A DNA stretch of 37,871 bases from CAZCAQ01 sp964540135. GTDB taxonomy: Bacteria > Patescibacteriota > WWE3 > UBA101185 > UBA10185. Made by a program: the position numbers and the translations under genes. The stretch covers positions 1-37,871 of the forward strand of contig CAZILK010000011.1 of NCBI GenBank assembly GCA_964540135.1, in the 5' to 3' direction. Below are positions 8,641-16,306 of this stretch, one piece after another. How positions within the stretch are numbered: position 1 is the first letter of the stretch; every line of letters starts with the position of its first letter. The notes under the pieces were generated by a model that ran no database searches, was not told the origin of the DNA, and saw nothing but the letters and a program-made list of their open reading frames with translations.

Positions 8641-9204
8641 ATGACAACAAGTATATTGAAATGCAAAGTAGTTAATCTTTTGATCACAAGGCCTTTTGGT
8701 GAGGAACCTGTAAAAGTTGAGAAGCTTGAAGTTTTTATTGAAGGTATTAAGCACGACAGGCATTTTGGCATAAAAAAACTTTCTGGAGTACGCGAGGCTA
8801 AGATTGCATCTAGGGGTACTGAGATTATTAATCTAAGAACAATAACACTTGTCTCTGTTGAGGAGCTAAGTAAAATTGCAACTAAGCTTGAAGTTGATAG
8901 TGTAACCGGTGAGGATCTTGAAGCGAACATTACGCTTGAAGGTTATGAGAACTTAACCTCTCTTCCTATCGGTACTATACTCAAGTTTCCAAAGGGATGC
9001 ATTTTATATGCAACGGATGAGAATTTTCCTTGTGTTGTAGCTGGAGGACGAGTTGCAAAAAGACTTGGTGACAAAGATCTCACCTGGAAATTTCCAAAAC
9101 AAGCCATGAGCATAAGAGGTATAACAGCGATGGTTTATGCTGCAGGGTTTATAAAAATCGGCGATGAAGTGGAGATTATATTTCCTGGGAACTTTGAGGC
9201 ATAG
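8641..9204 (+). CDS. MOSC domain protein
   Basis: A 187-aa protein with the beta-barrel MOSC domain found in molybdenum cofactor sulfurase C-termini and YiiM-like proteins. Seen are VEKLEVFIEGIKHDRHFG, INLRTITLVSVEEL, TGEDLEANITLEGY, LPIGTILKFPKGCILYATDENFPC (conserved Cys position) and ARRGITA-like SIRGITAMVYAAGFIKIGDEVEI. MOSC proteins handle sulfur or N-hydroxylated compounds through the Cys; no Moco genes are nearby. An in-frame start at 8620 exists, but TACAAT (8628-8633) ends 7 nt before the ATG at 8641. The 3' end overlaps the convergent ferric-reductase-like gene by 29 nt. Confidence 0.85.
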   Translation: MTTSILKCKVVNLLITRPFGEEPVKVEKLEVFIEGIKHDRHFGIKKLSGVREAKIASRGTEIINLRTITLVSVEELSKIATKLEVDSVTGEDLEANITLEGYENLTSLPIGTILKFPKGCILYATDENFPCVVAGGRVAKRLGDKDLTWKFPKQAMSIRGITAMVYAAGFIKIGDEVEIIFPGNFEA

Positions 9205-10087
9205 CAGGACTCTTTTGGACTTTTGGTTTTGGGTAAAACAGCTGTTTTTTAAAAATTCTACCAACTAAAAGTCCCACATTCATGATCAGCGAGAGTGCGT
9301 AAATTGCTATCATCCAAGGCTCTTTACTATCTGTTCCTGTAATGTAGCCATGAATCAAGAAAAGTATGTAGCCTGCAAAACTGATGTAATGTATTATTCT
9401 CCAGAGTTTTATTGAGACAATTTTGTTTCGAAACTCAGAAGACACTACTAAGACTAAAATTAAATACATAGCAACTATCCCTAGCGCTAAACCAAGCGTT
9501 AGGTTGTACCCTCCGGCACTTAAAAACTCGCGCTTTAAGACAAAAGGTATAAGTGCTTCACTAACCTTTAGTTTTATATAATCATCAAGAATAAGTGAAA
9601 CAATATGAAGTAAAAGCATAAACAGCCCACTCCAAGCAATTGTCCTATGAACCTCCATTGCAGTATTTGGGTTCATAAATCGAAACTTTAATAGCGATTT
9701 TGAGCTTTGAATGAGTCCAAACGTAATTACAAATGAAAAGAGTATAAACGCAGTAATACCTGACATCCTTGCTACATACCACATAACAGGATCTCTTCGG
9801 TCAATTAACTTAACTTCTTTGTTTTTGATGTTTAAAACAGGGTTGTTTGTTGCATTTATCGGATCTGATTTATTTAGTACTTCAACAAGATCAGAGAAGC
9901 CGTCTTTATCTGTATCTGTTGAGTTTGGGTTTGTTTTGTATTTCGAGACCTCTGCTTCATCCGCAATCCCGTCCATGTCGGTGTCTCGGATAGTTGTTGC
10001 TTGAACGTGTGTGCTAAAGAGTATTACGAAGCTAGCTACGCCACATATAAGAAGCCATTTGGTGATTGGAAATCGTAGACCCGTCAT
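9176..10087 (-). CDS. Ferric reductase-like haem membrane protein with N-terminal calcium-binding repeats
   Basis: A 303-aa protein. Residues about 1-30 are a signal peptide (ends HVQA). Residues about 35-80 hold two thrombospondin type 3 or EF-hand-like loops (DTDMDGIADEAE, DTDKDGFSDLVE), so this part should be extracytoplasmic and bind calcium. From about 100 onward come six membrane helices of the ferric reductase-like transmembrane domain, with His residues in helices (MEVHRTIAWSG, LLLHIVSL, WRIIHYISFAGYILFLIHGY) suited to bis-His haem b. No FAD/NAD domain follows, so electrons must come from a partner. The start overlaps the end of apbE by 56 nt and no later start fits, which ties it to that operon. 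Resembles the YedZ/MsrQ-type architecture. Confidence 0.82.
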   Translation of the reverse strand: MTGLRFPITKWLLICGVASFVILFSTHVQATTIRDTDMDGIADEAEVSKYKTNPNSTDTDKDGFSDLVEVLNKSDPINATNNPVLNIKNKEVKLIDRRDPVMWYVARMSGITAFILFSFVITFGLIQSSKSLLKFRFMNPNTAMEVHRTIAWSGLFMLLLHIVSLILDDYIKLKVSEALIPFVLKREFLSAGGYNLTLGLALGIVAMYLILVLVVSSEFRNKIVSIKLWRIIHYISFAGYILFLIHGYITGTDSKEPWMIAIYALSLIMNVGLLVGRIFKKQLFYPKPKVQKSPAMPQSSQEI

Positions 10088-10799
10088 ATCTAGTTATTAG
10101 TGTAGCAACATTTTTCTTCTTAGTGAAATCAAGCCCTGCTACTTCTCCTAGAATTAAAACAGCTTTGGCATGCACATCAGCTTTCACGATGTCACCATCA
10201 ATTATTGTTACTGAGGAAATGCCTGTATCTGAAGACTGACCTGTTCTTGGATCTATAAGATGATTTTTAATACGGTCATTCTTAGGCCAATTTCTTTTAA
10301 GTATACTTGAGGTTGCAATCCCACAGTTTGATAGCTTTGTGATAATGCCACTATCTTCAATTTCAATTGGCCAAAATGTATTATTATTCAATTTATCTTC
10401 ACCTTTACAATAGATATCACCTCCAATATCAATTAGAAAGTCTTTATACGGTGACAAAAACTTTACAGCTTCATTAATAATAAAGCTTTTCCCAATACCG
10501 CCAAATTCAACAATAAGCTCTGTTGGTTTTGTTACCAATGTTCCTTCAATGCTCAGTTCTGAAAGTAAGGCATGTCTTTTAAAAACCTCTTGATCATCAA
10601 ACTTATCTTGTTGAAAACTTTTAATATAGCCCTCACTAAGAAGCGAGGTGTATGAGGAGATATCAAAAATCCCACCAGTATCAATGTAATANNNNNNNNN
10701 NNNNNNNNNNNNNNNNNNNNNNNNNNNNNNNNNNNNNNNNNNNNNNNNNNNNNNNNNNNNNNNNNNNNNNNNNNNNNNNNNNNNNNNNNNNTTTTTCAT
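10032..10799 (-). CDS. apbE: FAD:protein FMN transferase ApbE (interrupted by an assembly gap)
   Basis: The reading frame starts with ATG at 10799 (only two to three codons visible), crosses a 100-N gap (10692-10791) and continues to the stop at 10032. The visible part has ApbE hallmarks: IVEFGGIGKSFIINEA, LIDIGGDIYCKG, SNCGIATSSILKRNW, HLIDPRTGQ and VTIIDGDIVKADVHAKAVLILG. ApbE moves FMN from FAD onto Ser/Thr residues of exported or membrane proteins in a metal-dependent reaction. The true N-terminal length is unknown because the gap size is nominal; typical family length is about 300-340 aa. It overlaps the upstream coiled-coil gene as ATGA and the downstream ferric-reductase-like gene by 56 nt. 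Assignment is solid despite the gap. Confidence 0.88.
   Translation of the reverse strand: MKXXXXXXXXXXXXXXXXXXXXXXXXXXXXXXXXXXYYIDTGGIFDISSYTSLLSEGYIKSFQQDKFDDQEVFKRHALLSELSIEGTLVTKPTELIVEFGGIGKSFIINEAVKFLSPYKDFLIDIGGDIYCKGEDKLNNNTFWPIEIEDSGIITKLSNCGIATSSILKRNWPKNDRIKNHLIDPRTGQSSDTGISSVTIIDGDIVKADVHAKAVLILGEVAGLDFTKKKNVATLITRYDGSTISNHQMASYMWRS
10692..10791. other. Assembly gap (100 N)
   Basis: Exactly 100 undetermined bases, the conventional placeholder for a scaffold gap of unknown length. It removes the N-terminal coding part of apbE. Confidence 0.98.
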
Positions 10800-11239
10800 G
10801 ATGCTTTTGTCTTTCTCACAGCTTTTGGTTTACTTACTGTGGTAGTACTTGAAGAGTTATTTGACGAACCGCCTGAAGATATCGTTGTTGATGTTTTTTG
10901 TTGTGGTGCCGACGCCAGGACAAGGCGCTTATGACTTGCTACTAGTGACTCCTGCCTGTTAAGCAAGTCTTCGTAAACTTGCTTGTCACTTGCCATCTTA
11001 GCTTTGTTGTTTAGCCGTCTTGTTTTAATGTCTTTGGCTTGTTCTTGTCTGTATTTTTCAAATTCTTTCTCAACATCCCTTAGGTATTTCATCTCTTCTT
11101 CAGCATCAGCAAGCTTCTTGTTCTTTTGTACAGCAAGGACAGTATAACCACTGAACATCAAGGTGACTATTGTGATGATTGTAATTACAAAACGTATTTT
11201 AAGTAATTTCTTGGTTTTTTCTGAGAAAGTGAAGGTCAT
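10796..11239 (-). CDS. Membrane-anchored coiled-coil protein, unknown function
   Basis: A 147-aa protein. A short basic N-terminus and one membrane helix (residues about 14-36: IRFVITIITIVTLMFSGYTVLAV) precede a long charged helix (about 37-105, rich in Glu, Lys, Arg) likely to form a coiled coil. A Ser/Thr/Gly/Asn-rich tail (about 112-135) and a basic end follow. It is the first gene of the apbE operon. TATAAT, then AAGGA 4-5 nt before the ATG, shows a Shine-Dalgarno-led start, unlike most neighbours. Its position suggests it is a partner of the flavin/haem system or an acceptor of flavin on its Ser/Thr tail, but no canonical FMN-binding domain is visible. Confidence 0.65.
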   Translation of the reverse strand: MTFTFSEKTKKLLKIRFVITIITIVTLMFSGYTVLAVQKNKKLADAEEEMKYLRDVEKEFEKYRQEQAKDIKTRRLNNKAKMASDKQVYEDLLNRQESLVASHKRLVLASAPQQKTSTTISSGGSSNNSSSTTTVSKPKAVRKTKAS

Positions 11240-11336
11240 GTTGTCCTTAGTGTATTATAAGTCATTTTTTCGCTTGTCGCCAACTCGATGTTGCTACTAT
11301 TTTTAGTTTTTCATCTAAGGTATTACTATTAAATAG

Positions 11337-11594
11337 ATGTATTTTGTCTATTTACTTAGATGTTCCGATAAGTCTTTATATTGTGGCTTTACAAGTGATA
11401 CCTCAAAAAGACTAGTTGAACATAATTATTCAAAAAAAGGAGCTGTATATACAAAAAGCAGAAGACCTGTGACTCTTGTTTACAAAGAAGAAATGCCTGA
11501 CTTATCAAGTGCTTTGAAAAGAGAACACGCTATAAAAAAACTCTCAAAAAGAGAAAAAGAACAGCTAATTCTAAACTCCAAAGATTTTGTTTAA
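11337..11594 (+). CDS. GIY-YIG nuclease-like protein (UPF0213/YhbQ type)
   Basis: An 85-aa single-domain protein: YFVYLLRCSDKSLYCGFTSD (the GIY-YIG strands appear as VYLL and LYCG), KRLVEHNYSKKGAVYTKSRRPVTLVY, then SALKREHAIKKLSKREKEQLI with the conserved Glu. This is the length and layout of small UPF0213 proteins, thought to act on nucleic acids. TACTAT (11324-11329) ends 7 nt before the ATG. The last 24 nt overlap the 3' end of the convergent transporter gene. Confidence 0.88.
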   Translation: MYFVYLLRCSDKSLYCGFTSDTSKRLVEHNYSKKGAVYTKSRRPVTLVYKEEMPDLSSALKREHAIKKLSKREKEQLILNSKDFV

Positions 11595-12977
11595 GATCAC
11601 GTAGATACTAAACCCACCATAAAAGAAGAATGCACAAAGCATAATAATAATTCTATTAAGACCAGGTCTTATCGCTTTTGAAAAAGAAGTAACGTTTAAC
11701 CATAAGGTCAGTCCACTATGAACAAACATAGCAAAGGCATTCATAATTGCGGAAACAATAACTAGTTGAAGAGGTTCGGTAAACCCAAGCGCAAATATTC
11801 CTATACCTGATAATATCTGCAGCCACAATACAACATAGTAAGTAAGCGAGATATGATTTCCACCAAGTCTGCCTTTTGAAGCAAGAACGGTATTTTCAGA
11901 AATAATTCTGCTTGTTGCATCAAGTACTGTAAGCTGCGTTGCAAAAAGCATGATACCTGCAACAAGCAAAAATAAAACTGCTGCAAGCGGCAATAGTATA
12001 TTACCAATAACCGCAGATTGTGCGATTAGAAAAGTTATATTGCTTTGTGTATCTACTCGTCCGTGGATTGTTGCGTACGAAAGGAGTGCAAGAACCACAA
12101 TTGTCATAAGCCCTGTAAGCCAGAAGACAAAGAAATGCTCAAGATTAACATTCCTCCACCACACTTTAAACCGGGAAATATTCTCAGGAGTTATTTCAAA
12201 ATCCGCTCCTTCAAGAGTTACATCCTCATGCTTCCCTGTTAGGAAGCTTGTAATTCTTCCTGCATGCTCTGCCATACCATAACCTTTTTCTTTAACGTAG
12301 TTAGATTGTGCGAGGTTTAAATTTCCACCAGCCCCAGCATAAGCGAGTGCTGCTAAAAATGTAGCAATCGGAAGTCCATCTGGGAATAAAAAATAACCTT
12401 TGCCGATACCAAAGATTCCACTTGTTGCGTCTATAAAAAATGTTCCTTCAGAGTTGATTACAACCAGGATTGTAATTAAAAAGAGTATTGGTATCCCAAT
12501 AAATATTAAATATTTCTGAAGATTTTCAACTGTTTTATATAAGACAGGGCCAAGTGAAAGAGTAAGCCCAATTATAACTAAAAGTACTATTGCTAAATAA
12601 TGCGTATCTTCCATCCCAAAGACATGCCCTATTAACTTAGCTGACGCTGCAACAATACCTGGCCAAACCCATGGTATAAATGTTGAAACGATAAACCAAA
12701 AGGGAAGTATTCTGAGCTTTCTTGCAAAGCCAACGAACACGCTTTCGCCCCTTGCTAGAGCGTACCTTTCTATCTCCATATTCATAAAAAATTGAAATGT
12801 GATACCAATTACTGATCCCCAGATAATTCCCATACCAAAGCGTGATGCAAGATAAGGCCATAGAATAAGCTCGCCGCTACCAAGCCCAAGACCAAGAAGT
12901 ATAAAACTAGGACCAAGTAACTTACGAAGTGGTAGTGGTTCTGGGAGCGTCTTTATAGGCAAGTTACCAAGATTCAT
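11571..12977 (-). CDS. Nramp-related membrane transporter lacking the canonical metal motifs
   Basis: A 468-aa protein with about 11 membrane helices of the Nramp (APC/LeuT-fold) family: LLGPSFILLGLGLGSGELILWPYLASRFG in TM1, QFFMNMEIERYALARGES in TM3, and FLAALAYAGAGGNLNLAQSNYV in TM6. Classical Nramp metal transporters have DPGN in TM1 and MPH in TM6; here these read GSGE and AGGNLN, as in a divergent Nramp-like subfamily of unknown substrate. A cytosolic insertion (KGYGMAEHAGRITSFLTGKHEDV and following) sits after TM6. TACTAT (12984-12989, minus strand) ends 6 nt before the ATG. Calling it a manganese or iron transporter would overreach. Confidence 0.85.
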   Translation of the reverse strand: MNLGNLPIKTLPEPLPLRKLLGPSFILLGLGLGSGELILWPYLASRFGMGIIWGSVIGITFQFFMNMEIERYALARGESVFVGFARKLRILPFWFIVSTFIPWVWPGIVAASAKLIGHVFGMEDTHYLAIVLLVIIGLTLSLGPVLYKTVENLQKYLIFIGIPILFLITILVVINSEGTFFIDATSGIFGIGKGYFLFPDGLPIATFLAALAYAGAGGNLNLAQSNYVKEKGYGMAEHAGRITSFLTGKHEDVTLEGADFEITPENISRFKVWWRNVNLEHFFVFWLTGLMTIVVLALLSYATIHGRVDTQSNITFLIAQSAVIGNILLPLAAVLFLLVAGIMLFATQLTVLDATSRIISENTVLASKGRLGGNHISLTYYVVLWLQILSGIGIFALGFTEPLQLVIVSAIMNAFAMFVHSGLTLWLNVTSFSKAIRPGLNRIIIMLCAFFFYGGFSIYVILNKIFGV

Positions 12978-13012
12978 GACTAAATAGTACTATACAATTA
13001 CCTCTTTTCCTA

Positions 13013-13046
13013 TTGACTATTTAGCCATATTAGCTAATATGGCTTT
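13013..13046 (+). promoter_or_regulatory. Toxin-antitoxin promoter with overlapping palindromic operator
   Basis: TTGACT (13013-13018), a 16-nt spacer and TAATAT (13035-13040), ending 6 nt before the antitoxin ATG. A perfect 22-bp palindrome (13023-13044, half-site AGCCATATTAG) covers the spacer, the -10 and the start region. This is the expected site for autorepression by the antitoxin or toxin-antitoxin complex. Confidence 0.8.
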
Positions 13047-13289
13047 ATGAATAAGAAAATTTCTGCAACAAGTGCAAAAAATAATTTTGGAAGTGTTTTA
13101 GAGGATGTTTATGTAAGAGGTGATACTGTTGTTATTTACAAGAATAAAAAACCTGTAGCTAAGTTATCTCCTCTTTACACTTATAGCGATAGGCAACCAT
13201 CTAAAACCCTTGCTTTAAGTGATAGTGATTACGATAAAATTAAAGAGGGTATGCAAGAATTTAGAAAGACTTTTAAGTTTGATTTTTAA
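13047..13289 (+). CDS. Antitoxin, Phd/YefM family
   Basis: An 80-aa protein. The N-terminal half (KISATSAKNNFGSVLEDVYVRGDTVVIYKNKKPVAKLSPL) is the dimerising DNA-binding fold of Phd/YefM antitoxins. The C-terminal half (YDKIKEGMQEFRKTF) is probably the flexible segment that wraps the toxin. It is first in the pair, 3 nt ahead of the PIN toxin, and sits directly behind a palindromic operator it likely binds. The mRNA is predicted to be leaderless. Confidence 0.9.
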   Translation: MNKKISATSAKNNFGSVLEDVYVRGDTVVIYKNKKPVAKLSPLYTYSDRQPSKTLALSDSDYDKIKEGMQEFRKTFKFDF

Positions 13290-13292
13290 GAC

Positions 13293-13670
13293 ATGCAGTA
13301 CCTTATTGACTCAAGTGTTTTGATAGAAATTATTCGCGGCAATACACAACTTGACGATGCATCTACGTATTTCATTAATTCTGTAGTCTATGCAGAAGTC
13401 CTGTATGGATACTTATATACCGGCCATACCGAAAGACAATTTACTGAACAACTTAGCAAGTTAAATATAATTACGCTGCAGGTAACAGCAGAAACTGCAA
13501 GTATTTATACGAGAAAAAAGTTATATTTGAATAAGCAAGGTATGCCAATCCCAGATAACGATATGTTTATAGCAGCAACTTGTATAGAATATAAACTAAG
13601 ACTACTTACTCTAGATTTTAAGCACTTTAAAAGAGTTCCAGATCTGAAGATTCAAGCCTCGATTTCTTAA
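13293..13670 (+). CDS. PIN-domain toxin (VapC-like ribonuclease)
   Basis: A 125-aa PIN domain. The acidic residues expected to bind Mg2+ are visible: Asp6 in YLIDSSVLIE, Glu in NSVVYAEVLYG (about residue 36), Asp in GMPIPDNDMFIAAT, and Asp in LLTLDFKHFKRV. VapC toxins cleave tRNA or rRNA sites and are neutralised by the partner encoded just upstream. Pairing of a Phd/YefM-type antitoxin with a PIN toxin is common. The RNA target is unknown. Confidence 0.92.
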   Translation: MQYLIDSSVLIEIIRGNTQLDDASTYFINSVVYAEVLYGYLYTGHTERQFTEQLSKLNIITLQVTAETASIYTRKKLYLNKQGMPIPDNDMFIAATCIEYKLRLLTLDFKHFKRVPDLKIQASIS

Positions 13671-13692
13671 ATTAGTGGGGTATACTTCCCTT

Positions 13693-14181
13693 GTGTTTAC
13701 ACTAAATAATTACTCTTTATTCTTGGATTCTGTTTTTGAAGAATTAGCAAAGATCGAAGTTGATGTCAGCAGCTATCAACTAGATCACATTTCATACAGA
13801 ACAAATAGCACAAAGGAGTACGAAGAGGTGCAAACAAGCTTTTTAGCTGCTGGTACTCAAGTAGTTGAGAAAATAATCAGAGATCGAAGAATTTCAATCT
13901 ATAAGCTAGTAAGCCCACTAGTTTATAAAGAACTAACTATTGAGGCCCTTGAACTTATGGAAAAGGCACCTCAAGATACACATATTTTTCCATCAGGCTT
14001 TGAGCATGCTGAGTTTGTTATTGATTGCAGTCTTAATGATTTACTTCTAAAGTACCCAAAGCTTGATTGGAATAAAATCGCTATGTACAAAGAAATAAAT
14101 CCGGATTTAATCCTAACTTTTGATAATGGGATCAGTGTTAAATTCCATACACATTCAATTCTTGAGGTTGCTTTACTCTAG
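13693..14181 (+). CDS. YecM-like protein (VOC/glyoxalase fold)
   Basis: A 162-aa protein. YQLDHISYRTNSTKEYEEV, RISIYKLVSPLVYKELTIEALELMEKAP and PSGFEHAEFVID match the conserved blocks of YecM, a vicinal-oxygen-chelate fold protein with putative metal ligands (His in LDHIS, Glu/His in FEHAEF). The biochemical role of YecM is unknown. The start is a GTG: TATACT (13681-13686) ends 6 nt before it, matching the leaderless pattern, whereas the in-frame GTG at 13675 lies upstream of that hexamer. Confidence 0.78.
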   Translation: MFTLNNYSLFLDSVFEELAKIEVDVSSYQLDHISYRTNSTKEYEEVQTSFLAAGTQVVEKIIRDRRISIYKLVSPLVYKELTIEALELMEKAPQDTHIFPSGFEHAEFVIDCSLNDLLLKYPKLDWNKIAMYKEINPDLILTFDNGISVKFHTHSILEVALL

Positions 14182-14260
14182 AAAGCTGCACGCATCCTTC
14201 ATTTTTAAACCATCTTTGTATATTGAATACTAACTTTTAAAAAAGTGATAAAATCCAAAT

Positions 14261-15007
14261 ATGCAAATTATTGATTCTTATGATGAAATCTTTTCAACTA
14301 AATCGCGCATTTTAATTGTCTTTTCTCACCCTGATGATGCCGAAATCTATTCTGGCGGAACGATCGCAAGACTTATAAAGGATGGGAAGAAAGTACGTGT
14401 TATTAAGATGAGTCTTGGGAATAAAGGTTCAAGAGGAGAGAAAATAACCGAACAAGAGCTAATAGATCAAAGGAAAAAAGAAGACGCTTTAGGAATGGCA
14501 CTACTTGGGATCGCAGATGAGGATAATGTTTACCTTGGGTTAGGTGACGGTGAGCTTGAAAGTGACTTAAAAACAATCGAACTACTTGCCAGGCAAATAA
14601 GAGCTTTTAAACCAGATTTAGTAATGACGCATAATGCTGAGGATGCCATCATACACTTTGCAAAAGGAGAAAATTGGATTAACCATCGTGATCATATGAA
14701 TACTGGTAAAGCAGTACTGTATGCAGCGTATCCATACAGTCGTGATACCCTTTTTTTCCCAGAACATTTCAAAGATAAAAATCTCTCGCCACACACAGTG
14801 AATGAATTCTTAATAGTAGATTCTTACAATCATATGGATGAGGTATTGATCGATGTTACAGACTATTGTGAGATCAAAAACAAAGCAATCGCATGTCACA
14901 GTTCGCAATACAGTTTGGACAAAGCTCAAGAAACAACTGATTATCTCACAACGATACCTGGGACTAAAAGACGTTTTGAGAGATTTAGATATGTTGTTGC
15001 AGATTAA
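14261..15007 (+). CDS. PIG-L (LmbE-like) deacetylase, copy 1
   Basis: A 248-aa protein of the GlcNAc-PI de-N-acetylase family: SHPDDAE (residues 22-28; His23, Asp25 and Asp26 bind zinc or act as base), TIARLIKDGKKVRVI, MTHNAEDA, INHRDHMNTG (second zinc-binding His) and a C-terminal YCEIKNKAIACHSSQY block. It should remove acetyl from a GlcNAc-containing or similar conjugate. TAAAAT (14249-14254) ends 6 nt before the ATG. Its stop overlaps the ATG of the YgjP-like gene (TAATG). A paralogue of identical length lies at 23389-24135. Confidence 0.9.
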   Translation: MQIIDSYDEIFSTKSRILIVFSHPDDAEIYSGGTIARLIKDGKKVRVIKMSLGNKGSRGEKITEQELIDQRKKEDALGMALLGIADEDNVYLGLGDGELESDLKTIELLARQIRAFKPDLVMTHNAEDAIIHFAKGENWINHRDHMNTGKAVLYAAYPYSRDTLFFPEHFKDKNLSPHTVNEFLIVDSYNHMDEVLIDVTDYCEIKNKAIACHSSQYSLDKAQETTDYLTTIPGTKRRFERFRYVVAD

Positions 15008-15693
15008 TGCACTATACTCTAAAACGTTCCCCAAAAAGGAAAAGCATTACAATTGTAGTTTCACCAAAAAATGGAGTTGTGGTTAATGCTCCCCAAAAAA
15101 CATCTGAAAAATATATTAATGAGCTTGTTTTACAAAAAGAACCATGGATTTTAAAAAAACTTTCTTTTTTCAAATCTCTTGAGTCAGAAATGCCTTCAAA
15201 GGACTATAAAAATGGTGATACGGTTCTTTTTTTAGGCGAGAGGTTAGTTCTATCTATATCTGTCTCCGCTAAAAAAGGGATTTATAAACAAGACAACAAA
15301 CTGTTCATTGAATCGCAACTTCCTAACGACCGAATAACAATCAAACATATTATTGATGATTGGTATTTAGAGAATGCTTTAAGTATCATTCACACAAGAG
15401 CTGTCGAAGTCTTTAAGGCATTTAACATATACAGCTTACCTACACCCAAAATTGTTGTAACCAGAATGCGAGGTAAATGGGGGCAATGCAGTGCGCAGTC
15501 CGACATCAAATTAAACAGAGAGTTAATAAAGACACCAATTCACTGTATTGATTACGTTATTTATCATGAATTTTGCCATTTACTTGAGCATAATCACGGA
15601 CCGAAATTTTATAGACTTCTTCAAAAGCATGTACCTAATTGGAAGATAGTAAAAAAAGAACTTGCAGTCTATAGTGTTATATCAATTGATTAA
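15007..15693 (+). CDS. YgjP-like metal-dependent hydrolase (DUF45, zinc protease fold)
   Basis: A 228-aa protein. The first half (HYTLKRSPKRKSITIVVSPKNGVVVNAP, EPWILKKL) is the usual YgjP N-terminal domain. The second half has VVTRMRGKWGQCSAQSDIKLNRELI and the zinc motif HEFCHLLEHNHGPKF (HExxH plus a downstream His). Related proteins are predicted metalloproteases of unknown substrate. It is translationally coupled to PIG-L copy 1 and ends in a 4-nt convergent overlap with the phosphatase gene. Confidence 0.87.
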   Translation: MHYTLKRSPKRKSITIVVSPKNGVVVNAPQKTSEKYINELVLQKEPWILKKLSFFKSLESEMPSKDYKNGDTVLFLGERLVLSISVSAKKGIYKQDNKLFIESQLPNDRITIKHIIDDWYLENALSIIHTRAVEVFKAFNIYSLPTPKIVVTRMRGKWGQCSAQSDIKLNRELIKTPIHCIDYVIYHEFCHLLEHNHGPKFYRLLQKHVPNWKIVKKELAVYSVISID

Positions 15694-16286
15694 ACTTCCA
15701 AATGCTTAGTACTATCCAGTATAACTGGAGTTACATCAGTACCCTTTGCATCTAGTATAAAAAGACAAGTATTATTCATCTGAAAGGTTTCAAGTATTTC
15801 GTGATAAGTTCTTCTAAGAAGAATTGAGAGGAGTACTCGTAAAATTTGACCATGTGATACAACAAGTACTGTATCCTTTGTTCTAGCATCTATATTTAAC
15901 GAGTTTAAAAATTCACTTGCTCTTATTTCCATTTCTGCTATTGTTTCAACACCCATATTATGATTTATGATAGTGTCATCATCTAAACTTTTTAGATCAA
16001 CAACACTTCTTGATACACCTTCAAAATCGCCGTAAGCTCTTTCTTTTATCCTATTATCCACAGTAATATGTGGTGTAGCTATTAACTTTGAGATCTCATT
16101 TAGCGTTTGAATACATCTATTTTGTGGTGATACATAAACGTGTGAAATATTTTCGCTCGTGAGTCTTTTTGCAAGAAGCGAAGCTTGTTTAAAGCCACGT
16201 TCTGTTAGCTCCCCTGGAGTTCTCCCTTGAATTAATCTTTGTGAGTTGCCGACTGATTCGCCGTGTCTCACAAGAATAAGTCGCAT
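15690..16286 (-). CDS. Histidine phosphatase family protein (phosphoglycerate mutase-like)
   Basis: A 198-aa protein with ILVRHGESVGNSQRLIQGR at the start (catalytic His in RHGE), LTERGFKQASLLAKRL, YVSPQNRCIQT, ERAYGDFEG, and the second active-site His in VLVVSHGQILRVLL. It could dephosphorylate a small metabolite. It lies 20 nt after the TyrA-PheA gene on the same strand, so it may be the last gene of the aromatic operon. TAGTAT also lies 5 nt before its ATG, so it may have its own leaderless transcript. Confidence 0.87.
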   Translation of the reverse strand: MRLILVRHGESVGNSQRLIQGRTPGELTERGFKQASLLAKRLTSENISHVYVSPQNRCIQTLNEISKLIATPHITVDNRIKERAYGDFEGVSRSVVDLKSLDDDTIINHNMGVETIAEMEIRASEFLNSLNIDARTKDTVLVVSHGQILRVLLSILLRRTYHEILETFQMNNTCLFILDAKGTDVTPVILDSTKHLEV

Positions 16287-16306
16287 GTCTTATACTAACG
16301 GTCTAA

